A stretch of 37,123 bases of DNA from Clostridium thermobutyricum (GTDB taxonomy: Bacteria; Bacillota; Clostridia; Ch29), in assembly GCA_016841565.1 (NCBI GenBank), contig JAENYX010000022.1, forward strand, positions 1 through 37,123. The letters run 5' to 3'. The position numbers were made by a program, and so were the translations under genes. Below are positions 25,588-32,429 of this stretch, piece by piece. Position 1 is the stretch's first letter. Each line of letters begins with the position of its first letter. The notes under the pieces were generated by a model. It searched no databases, was not told where the DNA came from, and saw only the letters and a program-made list of their open reading frames with translations.

Positions 25588-25646
25588 ATCACGGGTCATT
25601 CCGGCGGTTAACGCCCTGTTGTTCGGAGGCAGGGGTACTCCGTGAT
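25588..25646. other. GC-rich 59-bp segment with nested inverted repeats
   Basis: Outer arms ATCACGGGT / ACTCCGTGAT pair over nine positions with one bulge. Inside are GGCG-GTTAA-CGCC and a CCTG/CAGG hairpin, so the segment can fold into a branched three-stem structure. It is GC-rich in an AT-rich setting, between the open-ended 411-residue frame and a split gene. It could be an RNA structure, a recombination site or the end of an inserted element. Confidence 0.45.
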
Positions 25647-25655
25647 AGTGTTTGG

Positions 25656-26149
25656 CTATAATATCCTAAGTAAGCGCATATCCTCATTATCTTCATCAGA
25701 ATCCAGTTTAATATCAAACTTAAAAAACTTGCGAACAGCATCGTAGCAGACAATCGCATATGGCTGAGCGCCCTTCGTAACATAGTCGCCGTAGAAACGA
25801 TATTTATTATGAATAAGAAAATTCATAATATCTGCAGCGTCGAAATAATCCAGGTTATGTTTTTTAGCTCGGACTCTATTAGTTCGAGATTATCGTAAAA
25901 ATTAATACCTTCACCGATGATTTCATTTGTATATTCTTTTAGCCTGTCCTCGATATCATCACCGCATACAGATGCCTTTATGAAACTGTCGGAAAACTTA
26001 ATATAACGCACATATTCAGACTCCTGCAAAACAAGTTTGCAGTACATGGCTGACTCTTCAGAACGGAAAAGATCAATAATATCTGAAAAGGAAAAAGCGT
26101 CCTTATCTGATGAGAACAGAGAAGTGTTGCCTGCAATTATGAAAGTCAA
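25656..26149 (-). pseudogene. Island gene split by a -1 frameshift at A AAA AAC
   Basis: Frame 0 runs from TTG 26149 to a TGA at 25823-25825 (108 residues). At 25860-25865 the coding strand reads CTA AAA AAC; moving to the -1 frame there gives an uninterrupted, protein-like continuation beginning AKKHNLDYFDAADIMNFL and ending at TAG 25656, for a total near 163 residues. The family is not recognised. The switch point is a canonical X XXY YYZ slippery heptamer in the right phase. Either this is a homopolymer indel in a decaying gene or a programmed frameshift. No clear ribosome binding site was seen for the TTG. Confidence 0.6.
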
Positions 26150-26160
26150 TGATTACGCAA

Positions 26161-26189
26161 TTGACTTTTTGTGCATAATATGTTATTAT
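26161..26189 (+). promoter_or_regulatory. abiE promoter
   Basis: TTGACT (26161-26166), 17-bp spacer, TATTAT (26184-26189), 60 bp before the abiEi start. Confidence 0.75.
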
Positions 26190-26197
26190 AACGTCAA

Positions 26198-26216
26198 TAA
26201 TATTAATAGAATATTA
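26198..26216 (+). promoter_or_regulatory. Candidate AbiEi operator
   Basis: A perfect dyad TAATATT - AATAG - AATATTA lies just after the abiE -10 box, where a bound AbiEi would block initiation. AbiEi antitoxins are known to bind inverted repeats in their own promoter; this particular site is inferred. Confidence 0.5.
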
Positions 26217-26249
26217 CATGATAATAACACAAGAAAGGAGTCCTTGTCT

Positions 26250-26894
26250 ATGGGGCGTATCACTTACGGTGGGTTTATCACGAACAAAATAGCCGACATC
26301 CCGTATGGTCAGGCTTTTCAGACTGACATCATAGCCGAAGCAATGGCCGAAGAATATGCAATCCCTGTCCATAAGGCTAAACCGATTACCAACGTCACCT
26401 TGAAGCGCCTGGCAGACAGGGGCTTGATTGAGCGTTTCCAAAAAGGCGTTTATTATCGTGCCAAACAAACGGTCTTCGGCAAGGCTCGTCCAAGCGAAGA
26501 ACTGCTGGAAGCGCAAGTACTTACCCGCCGCGGTGATGAAATCATCGGATATGAAACGGGTTTTTCTCTCATGAATAAAATAGGTTTGACAACGCTTGTC
26601 CCCAAGAAACGTGAGATAGCTACCAATGCCTACCGTAAAAATACAGATGACAGATTCATCATTGTCAGGAAGCCGGTCATTTCAGTTAACGCCGGTAATT
26701 TCCGCTATCTTCAATTCCTTGATGTCATCAGAGATTTGCCGAAGGCGCATGTCGATGCGGAAAATCCTAAAGCATTGCTTCACGCCTTTGCTGAAAGAAA
26801 TGAATTAGATACGGTTAAAGCCTTGACATATGCCAGACAGCATTACCCGCAAAAGACGCTGCTCAATCTGGTTGACGTTCTGGTAGAGAGGTAA
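26250..26894 (+). CDS. abiEi: AbiEi-family antitoxin
   Basis: A 214-residue type IV antitoxin. The N-terminal winged-helix domain (about 1-75) contains NVTLKRLADRGLIERFQKGVYYRAKQT as the recognition and wing region (split: NVTLKRLADRGLI, then RFQKGVYY). A C-terminal AbiEi domain follows with IGYETGFSLMNKIGLTT. It should repress its own promoter and neutralise AbiEii without direct protein binding. The start is ATG 26250, nine bases after AAAGGAG; upstream in-frame sequence includes the promoter and is not coding. The stop TAA overlaps the first possible ATG of abiEii, so the pair is translationally coupled. Confidence 0.92.
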   Translation: MGRITYGGFITNKIADIPYGQAFQTDIIAEAMAEEYAIPVHKAKPITNVTLKRLADRGLIERFQKGVYYRAKQTVFGKARPSEELLEAQVLTRRGDEIIGYETGFSLMNKIGLTTLVPKKREIATNAYRKNTDDRFIIVRKPVISVNAGNFRYLQFLDVIRDLPKAHVDAENPKALLHAFAERNELDTVKALTYARQHYPQKTLLNLVDVLVER

Positions 26895-26899
26895 TGGGT

Positions 26900-27856
26900 A
26901 TGAAACTGCATAAAGACAAAGACGCTTTTCAGGCGTTGCTTTCGACAATATCCGAAAAGACAGGAATCAGGGAAGATATAATTGAGAAGGATTACTATCT
27001 TACTCTGCTTCTTTCTGAGCTTGCTTCATGGCAAACAGAACTGCCTGCGTATTTCAAAGGCGGTACTGCGTTATACAAAGCAATCGGGAGCTTGAAAAGG
27101 TTTTCGGAAGACATAGATCTGACGGTTGAAGTACAGGACTGCTCGAAATCTCAAGGCAAAAAGAGACTGGAAACTGCGGCAAACGGCTATACTTCTCTGC
27201 CCAGGACGAGCGATAAAACCAGAGAGATTAATGCCAAAGGAAGCATTACCAGCGTTTATGAATATAAGCCAGTGACAAAAATCGATGCTGATGATGCCCT
27301 TCAGCGATTCGGATATGTGAAAGTAGAAGCGACTTCATTCACTGTAAGCGAACCCGTGGAATCCTTGACAGTCACCCCTCTGCTGTATTCGGAGGCAAAC
27401 TCTGAGCAGCATAGCATCCTCCATGACAGCTATGACGTGTTTCCTTTTGAAGTTAAGACTATCAAAATGGAACGCATCTTTGCGGATAAAATTCTAGCGG
27501 CGGAGTTTTATTATCAGCGGCAGATGCTGTTTGATGTGGCAAAACATTTATACGACCTGACTTTGCTGATGAACACCAAGAGAATTGCCGCCCTTCTTAC
27601 CTGGCAGGATGAACTGCTGAAAATGCTTGAATATAAGCGGCGCGAGGAACAAAACAGAATCGGCAGCGACTTGGCACAAAAATCCTTTGCTGACCTTCTG
27701 CTTTTCAAAGCTCTTGAAAGCGACCCCAAGCTAAAGGCGACTTTTGCTGAAATGGAAAGGGTTTACGTTTTTAACGATGCTGATATAATCCCGTTTGCAG
27801 AAGTAATAAAGCAAATGAGCAAGCTATATAAGGTATTGCAGGACTTAGATAGGTAG
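26900..27856 (+). CDS. abiEii: AbiEii-family nucleotidyltransferase toxin
   Basis: A 318-residue DNA polymerase beta-like nucleotidyltransferase. Motif order is IIEKDYYLTLLLSEL, the GGTAL motif (residues 54-58) and SEDIDLTV with the metal-binding Asp71 and Asp73. The later KxxRIFADKILAAEFYYQR-type region (split as KMERIFADKI and LAAEFYYQRQ) is also family-typical. AbiEii toxins stop growth during phage infection by modifying RNA with nucleotides. All recognised catalytic residues are present, so the toxin looks intact. The start chosen is ATG 26900 with GAGAGG eight bases upstream; ATG 26894, which overlaps the antitoxin stop, is possible. Confidence 0.92.
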   Translation: MKLHKDKDAFQALLSTISEKTGIREDIIEKDYYLTLLLSELASWQTELPAYFKGGTALYKAIGSLKRFSEDIDLTVEVQDCSKSQGKKRLETAANGYTSLPRTSDKTREINAKGSITSVYEYKPVTKIDADDALQRFGYVKVEATSFTVSEPVESLTVTPLLYSEANSEQHSILHDSYDVFPFEVKTIKMERIFADKILAAEFYYQRQMLFDVAKHLYDLTLLMNTKRIAALLTWQDELLKMLEYKRREEQNRIGSDLAQKSFADLLLFKALESDPKLKATFAEMERVYVFNDADIIPFAEVIKQMSKLYKVLQDLDR

Positions 27857-27860
27857 CTGG

Positions 27861-27885
27861 AACTGCCGAGGAATCCTCGGCAGTT
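27861..27885 (+). terminator. Hairpin terminator after abiEii
   Basis: AACTGCCGAGG - AAT - CCTCGGCAGTT, an 11-bp perfect stem 5 bp past the abiEii stop, followed by TAGTTGTATTAT. Confidence 0.75.
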
Positions 27886-27919
27886 AGTTGTATTATATAC
27901 TGCCTTACCACCAACCAGC

Positions 27920-27951
27920 GGTCGTGGGTTCAAATCCCATCGTTGGCTCCA
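27920..27951 (+). repeat. attR: 32-bp direct repeat of the tRNA-Thr 3' end
   Basis: Exact copy of 24153-24184. It has no tRNA 5' part, so it is the displaced original 3' end of the tRNA gene and marks the right border of the island. Its terminator (27954-27995) follows. Confidence 0.88.
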
Positions 27952-27953
27952 GT

Positions 27954-27995
27954 AAAAATGCGACAGGGGCGTTTGTCCTCTGCCGCATTTTTATT
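27954..27995 (+). terminator. Displaced tRNA-Thr terminator beyond attR
   Basis: AAAAATGCGACAGGG pairs imperfectly with CCTCTGCCGCATTTTT. Similar in sequence and position to the hairpin after the intact tRNA. It may also end the convergent PII-like gene at 28040. Confidence 0.75.
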
Positions 27996-28039
27996 CTACG
28001 CTTATTTTAAATATATCAATTCTCCTTAATCTTTTGACT

Positions 28040-28423
28040 TTACTCCCCGAAGGTCGGGTCGGAAAACTCGGGCTCTGAAAAACTGCCGCCCTTCACATAC
28101 ATTACCGGTACTGCAAATATTATACCGGTACCTTGCTTCGAGAGGTCACCCAGTACTTCTTCTGTTATTCTGAACGCATTTTTCAGCGTTTCTTTTGTCC
28201 TTATTATCATATACAAAGTTCTGTTGTGGACCAGATAATGCTCAAGCAGTCTTTTTACCCCTGAAAAAATTATCGGCTTATTGAGAGACCTTTCCACGTT
28301 CACATACCTGCCCGACCCCATAGTATCTATTATAGTAGCTCCTCTTATGTCGTTCTCCCTGTATTTCGCTATCAGCTCCATGGTCTTGAACTCATCATTA
28401 TAAGTAACCACGAAAAGATACAA
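28040..28423 (-). CDS. PII-like signalling protein paired with antiporter
   Basis: About 127 residues, predicted ferredoxin-like fold of the P-II superfamily: strand YLFVVTYNDEFKTMELIAKY, turn region GATIIDTMGSGRY in the place of the T-loop base, and the late strand GTGIIFAVPVMYVKGG. The start chosen is TTG 28423, six bases after GGGGTGG; the open frame begins at 28471 without a site. It follows a CPA2 antiporter gene by 81 bp. PII-like proteins next to transporters usually bind nucleotides and regulate the partner. The classical uridylylation tyrosine loop is not evident. Confidence 0.7.
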   Translation of the reverse strand: MYLFVVTYNDEFKTMELIAKYRENDIRGATIIDTMGSGRYVNVERSLNKPIIFSGVKRLLEHYLVHNRTLYMIIRTKETLKNAFRITEEVLGDLSKQGTGIIFAVPVMYVKGGSFSEPEFSDPTFGE

Positions 28424-28504
28424 ACCAACCACCCCTTCATAAGTTTTATAAACCGCGTATGAGTTAAGCAACCTGGTACACGTCTGTCCGCCCTGACAAA
28501 TGGG

Positions 28505-29674
28505 TCATGCATTTGCCTCTCCCGATTTTTCTATGGCAATTTTTGCGAATAACGGGCCAAGTATTTCATAGAATACAACGCCCGACATAACTATTGTGGA
28601 CAGCCCTAACCCAATATCGGGAAAATGCTGTTTGACGGTCAGGGCAAGGCCTATTGCAACCCCGGCCTGCGGCAGCATGCCCAGCCCCAGGTATTTCTGC
28701 ACAACATCGGGGGCTTTGCCCAATCTTGCTCCGAAATAACAGCCTGCCAGCTTGCCGGCAGCCCTGGAGAGAACATACCCTGCCCCTATAAGCCCCACCT
28801 GCGGAATGATATCAAGCTGCAGTGTCATGCCGGCCAATGTAAAAAAGGCCACATATATGGGCTGGGTTATGGGTTCAGCCACCGGAAATACTTTGGTTAC
28901 CCTGGAATTAGTATTTGCAATTATTCCTCCAAAGAACATCTCGGTTAGTATGTAAGACAGACCAAGCTTATATGCAATGGCTGAAGTACCAATGATTACA
29001 GCCAGTATTACCGTGAGAATGTCTTCGTTGGACCTGGCAAAACTGGTGATTAATATATATGTTACGGCAGCTGCCGCCACCCCGAGCAAAGCTGAGCCCG
29101 CTATCTCAATAAACGGCCGGGATACAGACCCGACGGATAAAGATGTCCCATTGTTCAGGGCTCCGACAAAAGATACGGCTATTCCAAACACTATGACACA
29201 TATGGCATCATCCATGGCAACCACCGACAAAAGAGTTTTTGTAAGGGGCCCGTTGGCCTTGTACTCCCTTATTACCATCACAATGGCAGCAGGCGCCGTG
29301 GCGGCCGATATTGCCCCAATCAGCAGGCTGAAGGACAATGGCTGGTGAAACACAAAGTACATGGTCAAAAACACCAGCACAACCGCTGACAATGCCTGAA
29401 CCAATGCTATGACAAAAACCGAACTGCCCAGCCTTTTTATATGAGACCTTTCGAACTCGCTGCCTATGAAAAATGCGATAAAGGACAGCGCTATGTGCTC
29501 CAATAGCTCCATGCTGTGAATGGCCTCTGCCGGAATAAGGTTGAGGAAAAAGGGCCCGATAACAATACCAATTGCGAGATATCCGGTTACCACCGGCAGC
29601 CTGAAATATGATATGAGCCTGCCTGCAACATAACCTGCAATAAGAACAATGCTAAAATACATTAATACTTCCAC
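28505..29674 (-). CDS. Cation:proton antiporter, CPA2 (KefB/NapA) family
   Basis: A 389-residue membrane protein with about 12 hydrophobic segments. Family marks are GYLAIGIVIGPFFLNLIP near the N-terminus, the AATAPAAIVMVIREY segment, and MDDAICVIVFG, an Asp pair at the position of the CPA2 ion-binding site. It lacks the C-terminal TrkA-N (RCK) domain of many KefB proteins; the separate PII-like protein downstream may take over regulation. The start chosen is GTG 29674, nine bases after GGGAGG; ATG 29662 is an alternative. The 29675-29982 gap upstream contains no gene; a TTGACA at 29825 lacks a good -10 partner. Confidence 0.9.
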   Translation of the reverse strand: MEVLMYFSIVLIAGYVAGRLISYFRLPVVTGYLAIGIVIGPFFLNLIPAEAIHSMELLEHIALSFIAFFIGSEFERSHIKRLGSSVFVIALVQALSAVVLVFLTMYFVFHQPLSFSLLIGAISAATAPAAIVMVIREYKANGPLTKTLLSVVAMDDAICVIVFGIAVSFVGALNNGTSLSVGSVSRPFIEIAGSALLGVAAAAVTYILITSFARSNEDILTVILAVIIGTSAIAYKLGLSYILTEMFFGGIIANTNSRVTKVFPVAEPITQPIYVAFFTLAGMTLQLDIIPQVGLIGAGYVLSRAAGKLAGCYFGARLGKAPDVVQKYLGLGMLPQAGVAIGLALTVKQHFPDIGLGLSTIVMSGVVFYEILGPLFAKIAIEKSGEANA

Positions 29675-29982
29675 GCAAATATGCCTCCCAAAATATCGTA
29701 TTGCCGCCAAATATATACTATTTGCAGACCATTCTTAACATAGAATAGCACTTTAACTGCCTCGTGTCTACTTAAAATAAACAGCCATGGTTATTGATTC
29801 CGGCGGTGTAAACCTTCCGGAGCCTTGACAAAGTCCATTCGCTCTGTTTAGATCTAATGCCGGGTCATGTATTGTTTTACTTGGAAATTAAATGTAAAAT
29901 AGATATGTGGAGAGTTTGTCCGCAAAGGATACCAACAGCACCCAAGCAAAACGGGTATTGCCATGTCAAAGGAGGGATTACC

Positions 29983-30609
29983 GTGGCCTACTGTGCTATT
30001 ATCGGAGACATTGTGCGATCGCGGGAAATCAGTGACAGGCAGGAAATCCAGGAGAGATTTATTGAATCTGTAGCCTGGATTAACCGCCATTTTGAGAACC
30101 ACATAGCCTCAAATTTTACAATAACACTGGGGGACGAGTTCGAAGGGCTTTTAACCGCTCCTTCACTGAGCTATGAGATTATTAAAGAAATAAAAAAACG
30201 AATGGACCCTGTGCAGCTGGTATTCGGGGTTGGAATTGGAGAGATGGATACCAGATTTTATAAGGACACTCCCCTGGGGTCGGACGGGCCCGCATACCAT
30301 TACGCCAGAGATATGGTGAACAGGGCCAAGAATAAAAAGCCTTCCATATGCTATTATTCAGATTCACCGGAGGACCAACTGATAAATTCGCTGATATTCT
30401 TTATAGAATCCTGCACCAATAAACAAACAAAGAAGCAAAGGCAAATAATCGGTTTGTATGAATCCGGCCTTTCCCAGCAGGAAATAGCTGATACGGTTAA
30501 AATTAAGCAGCCAAGCGTATCATCCCATATAAGCAGCGGACTGTACCATGAGATTACAACCGCCGAAACGAGTATATCGGAGTTTCTTGAGAAAAAGTAT
30601 GGGTTATAG
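29983..30609 (+). CDS. SatD family protein with C-terminal helix-turn-helix
   Basis: A 208-residue protein of the SatD family (PF16264). The N-terminal part resembles a nucleotidyl-cyclase-like fold: CAIIGDIVRSREI, TITLGDEFEGLL and FGVGIGEMDT. The C-terminal 70 residues carry QQEIADTVKIKQPSVSSHI, a classic helix-turn-helix. SatD genes commonly sit beside a DUF3307 membrane gene, as here; their function is poorly known. Start GTG 29983, six bases after AAAGGAGGG; the open frame to 29857 has no site. Confidence 0.85.
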   Translation: MAYCAIIGDIVRSREISDRQEIQERFIESVAWINRHFENHIASNFTITLGDEFEGLLTAPSLSYEIIKEIKKRMDPVQLVFGVGIGEMDTRFYKDTPLGSDGPAYHYARDMVNRAKNKKPSICYYSDSPEDQLINSLIFFIESCTNKQTKKQRQIIGLYESGLSQQEIADTVKIKQPSVSSHISSGLYHEITTAETSISEFLEKKYGL

Positions 30610-30617
30610 TGATGCAG

Positions 30618-30682
30618 TCTATATATAGGAATATAGCCTCTGTAGCCTATATATAAGAGTATAGCCTCTGTAGCCTATATAT
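30618..30682 (+). repeat. 28-bp tandem repeat between satD and DUF3307 genes
   Basis: About 2.4 units with a 28-bp period. TATAGCCTCTGTAGCCTATAT occurs at 30632 and 30660 (each 23 bp exact including two further bases), and the first unit starts AGTCTATATATAGGA. It sits in the 138-bp gap just after satD. It could bind the SatD helix-turn-helix domain or form part of a promoter; only two full copies, so not a CRISPR. Confidence 0.8.
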
Positions 30683-30747
30683 TGTCACCGCAAATAAAAT
30701 AATAATGGTACCGGCTAAATATTCCCGGACCCGGAGGGGGAATTCCT

Positions 30748-31527
30748 TTGTATTTGAACTATACTACTGCACTTCTTGTATTGGCTCATGTTGTAACCGA
30801 TTTCTATTTTCAAAGTGCCAATATGACAAAATCAAAGCGGGACAGCATGGCTGCGCTTATCGGACATGCTTCCATATTTTTTGTTGTGGGCTTTGTGCTG
30901 CTAATTCCTTTCATCAGCATAAAAACGGTAGCTTGGCTGTTTGTTTTATCTGTATCCCATTTCGTAATTGACCTTGCCAAGATAAAGCTGGAATCCGTAA
31001 TCAATAACGCTTCCATGTTTCCTTTCATGGCCGACCAGCTGTGCCATATACTTGCTATTATAGCCCTGACTCCGTTCTTAAGCTCAATAAGCCTTAACAT
31101 ACATTTTGTCAATGCCTGGGCGTCCATTGTGAAGTTCTATCCGTTTCTTCACCGCATGAGATATACGGTACTATTGAATTATATTATACTGCTAATCTGC
31201 TACCTGCTTATTATAAACGGCGGGTCAATAATAATAAAACTTATATTGAATAAATACAACAGCCTTAAAAACCAGACCGAGGAAGAGAGTATTAAAGCCG
31301 GAGGTCTTATCGGAAAGCTTGAAAGGATAATTATACTGACCCTTTTAATCAACAACAATTATACTGCCATCGGATATGTAATAGCCGCTAAATCGGTGGC
31401 CAGATTTAAAAAGCTGGAGAACGACAAACAATTCGGCGAGTACTATCTGGTGGGTACGCTCTTAAGTGTCCTGGTTGCTTTGGTGACTTGGCTGGTCTAT
31501 AAATTCATCTTCAGGTCCTTCTATTAA
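30748..31527 (+). CDS. DUF3307 membrane protein (SatD partner)
   Basis: A 259-residue polytopic membrane protein of the DUF3307 family with about seven hydrophobic segments. N-terminal AHVVTDFYFQSANMTKSKR and SVSHFVIDLAKIKLE match the family pattern of a His/Asp-containing membrane helix (HxxxDFxxQ and HxxxD). The pairing with SatD is conserved in many Firmicutes and suggests a joint function, possibly membrane sensing or transport; unknown. TTG start 30748 with GGAGGGGG upstream. Confidence 0.8.
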   Translation: MYLNYTTALLVLAHVVTDFYFQSANMTKSKRDSMAALIGHASIFFVVGFVLLIPFISIKTVAWLFVLSVSHFVIDLAKIKLESVINNASMFPFMADQLCHILAIIALTPFLSSISLNIHFVNAWASIVKFYPFLHRMRYTVLLNYIILLICYLLIINGGSIIIKLILNKYNSLKNQTEEESIKAGGLIGKLERIIILTLLINNNYTAIGYVIAAKSVARFKKLENDKQFGEYYLVGTLLSVLVALVTWLVYKFIFRSFY

Positions 31528-31597
31528 TAAAACAATCTGCGTCATTCAACGATTTTCAAGAATTAAGCGCTGTTCCTTCCACATGAGGCAACATGAT

Positions 31598-31634
31598 GAC
31601 TCGGGCCTGCTGCTGAGCGGCCGGAGTTTTTTTC
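31598..31634 (+). terminator. Terminator after the DUF3307 gene
   Basis: CTCGGGCC and GGCCGGAG arms (one mismatch) followed by seven T residues. About 70 bp past the stop. No gene in 31528-31735. Confidence 0.65.
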
Positions 31635-31650
31635 CTGTTGCTTTTTACCA

Positions 31651-31679
31651 TTGACAATACCCAACCGGGAATATATACT
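31651..31679 (+). promoter_or_regulatory. Promoter of the NapH-like gene
   Basis: Consensus TTGACA (31651-31656), 17-bp spacer and TATACT (31674-31679), 57 bp upstream of the ATG. Confidence 0.8.
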
Positions 31680-31735
31680 ATACCCCTGTAAGGTATTTGG
31701 GGTCTTATTAAATAATTTTCACCGGAGGTAATGTC

Positions 31736-32188
31736 ATGAAGAAAAAATCATACTTAAATTGGTCCTGGATTTTTATGATTGCTTTTATTGTGCTGTCGAT
31801 TCTTGACATGCGGTTCGGCCTGCTTGGCCTGATTTGCATGACGGTACCCATATATCATGCTCTGCGCGGCAGGGGGAAAATCCACTGTTCCCATTACTGT
31901 CCCAGGGGCTCCCTTTTGGGAAACTTCCTGAAAAACATGTCTCTGGGGAACAACCTTCCCCCCTATATAAAGCAAAAAAACATTAAGAACATCCTGCTGG
32001 GGTTTATGCTGGCCATGTTCTCCATATCCCTTGTCCGTGCCGGTTTAAATCTGGACAGAATCGCCTTGGCTGTGTTCAGAATGATGATGTCTTCCCTTGC
32101 TATTGGAATTATTATGGGCATTGTATATAAGCCCAGGAGCTGGTGTCAAATATGTCCTATGGGGTACGCCACCGGCCTTTTGAAATAG
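31736..32188 (+). CDS. Short NapH/NosR-like membrane 4Fe-4S protein
   Basis: A 150-residue membrane protein with about four hydrophobic segments. Two cysteine motifs face the same side: HCSHYCPRGSL after TM2 and WCQICPMGYATG at the C-terminus, together four cysteines, enough for one cluster. Related NapH/NosR/YccM-type proteins pass electrons through the membrane quinone side but are longer and carry extra ferredoxin domains, which are missing here. The ATG follows GGAGG. It is monocistronic with its own promoter. Confidence 0.75.
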   Translation: MKKKSYLNWSWIFMIAFIVLSILDMRFGLLGLICMTVPIYHALRGRGKIHCSHYCPRGSLLGNFLKNMSLGNNLPPYIKQKNIKNILLGFMLAMFSISLVRAGLNLDRIALAVFRMMMSSLAIGIIMGIVYKPRSWCQICPMGYATGLLK

Positions 32189-32281
32189 ACTGTAAAGCAG
32201 CGCATTTCACCCGTCTTTAGTCTGCGGGCATAAAAAAAAATAAATACAGATGACCGACATTTGGTGCACCATTTAGCAGGG

Positions 32282-32419
32282 CTAATAAATTGCTGCCAGC
32301 ATCAGGAGTATCGATATTATGGGATATACATACCATGATATCCTCTGCATTGCCAGGTAGGCCTCCGACGGCCGGGGGTCTTCAACACTTATCGAGTACC
32401 TGAGGTTAAAGAAAAGCAT
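32282..32419 (-). CDS. Small membrane protein, 45 residues
   Basis: Starts MLFFNLRYSISVEDPRPSEA and ends in a hydrophobic helix, YPIISILLMLAAIY. It begins 10 bp after the stop of the FtsW-like gene on the same strand, so it is likely the last gene of the padR-ftsW-like operon. A weak AGGGAT site precedes the ATG. The reading is protein-like (one polar half, one membrane half), but no family is recognised. Confidence 0.55.
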   Translation of the reverse strand: MLFFNLRYSISVEDPRPSEAYLAMQRISWYVYPIISILLMLAAIY

Positions 32420-32429
32420 ATGGCTATCC

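Larger units (their letters stand above)
24153..27951. mobile_element. tRNA-Thr-integrated mini-island carrying AbiE, no integrase
   Basis: A segment of about 3.77 kb lies between exact 32-bp repeats of the tRNA-Thr 3' end. Each repeat is followed by a related hairpin terminator, so the element carried its own copy. Inside: a 411-residue gene of unknown function (minus), a frameshifted gene (minus), a 59-bp structured inverted repeat and the abiEi-abiEii operon (plus). No integrase, excisionase or replication gene is present, so it is a decayed or in-trans mobilised element. Confidence 0.82.

Noticed and set aside
24185..27919. Integrase or transposase in the tRNA-Thr island
   Set aside because: All frames were read; none shows tyrosine or serine recombinase or DDE motifs.
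29857..29982. N-terminal extension of the SatD protein
   Set aside because: No ribosome binding site for the upstream ATG, whereas GTG 29983 has a strong one and begins at the conserved domain.
30618..30682. Short repeats that might be a CRISPR remnant
   Set aside because: Only about 2.4 contiguous tandem units with no spacers and no cas genes; a tandem repeat describes it better.
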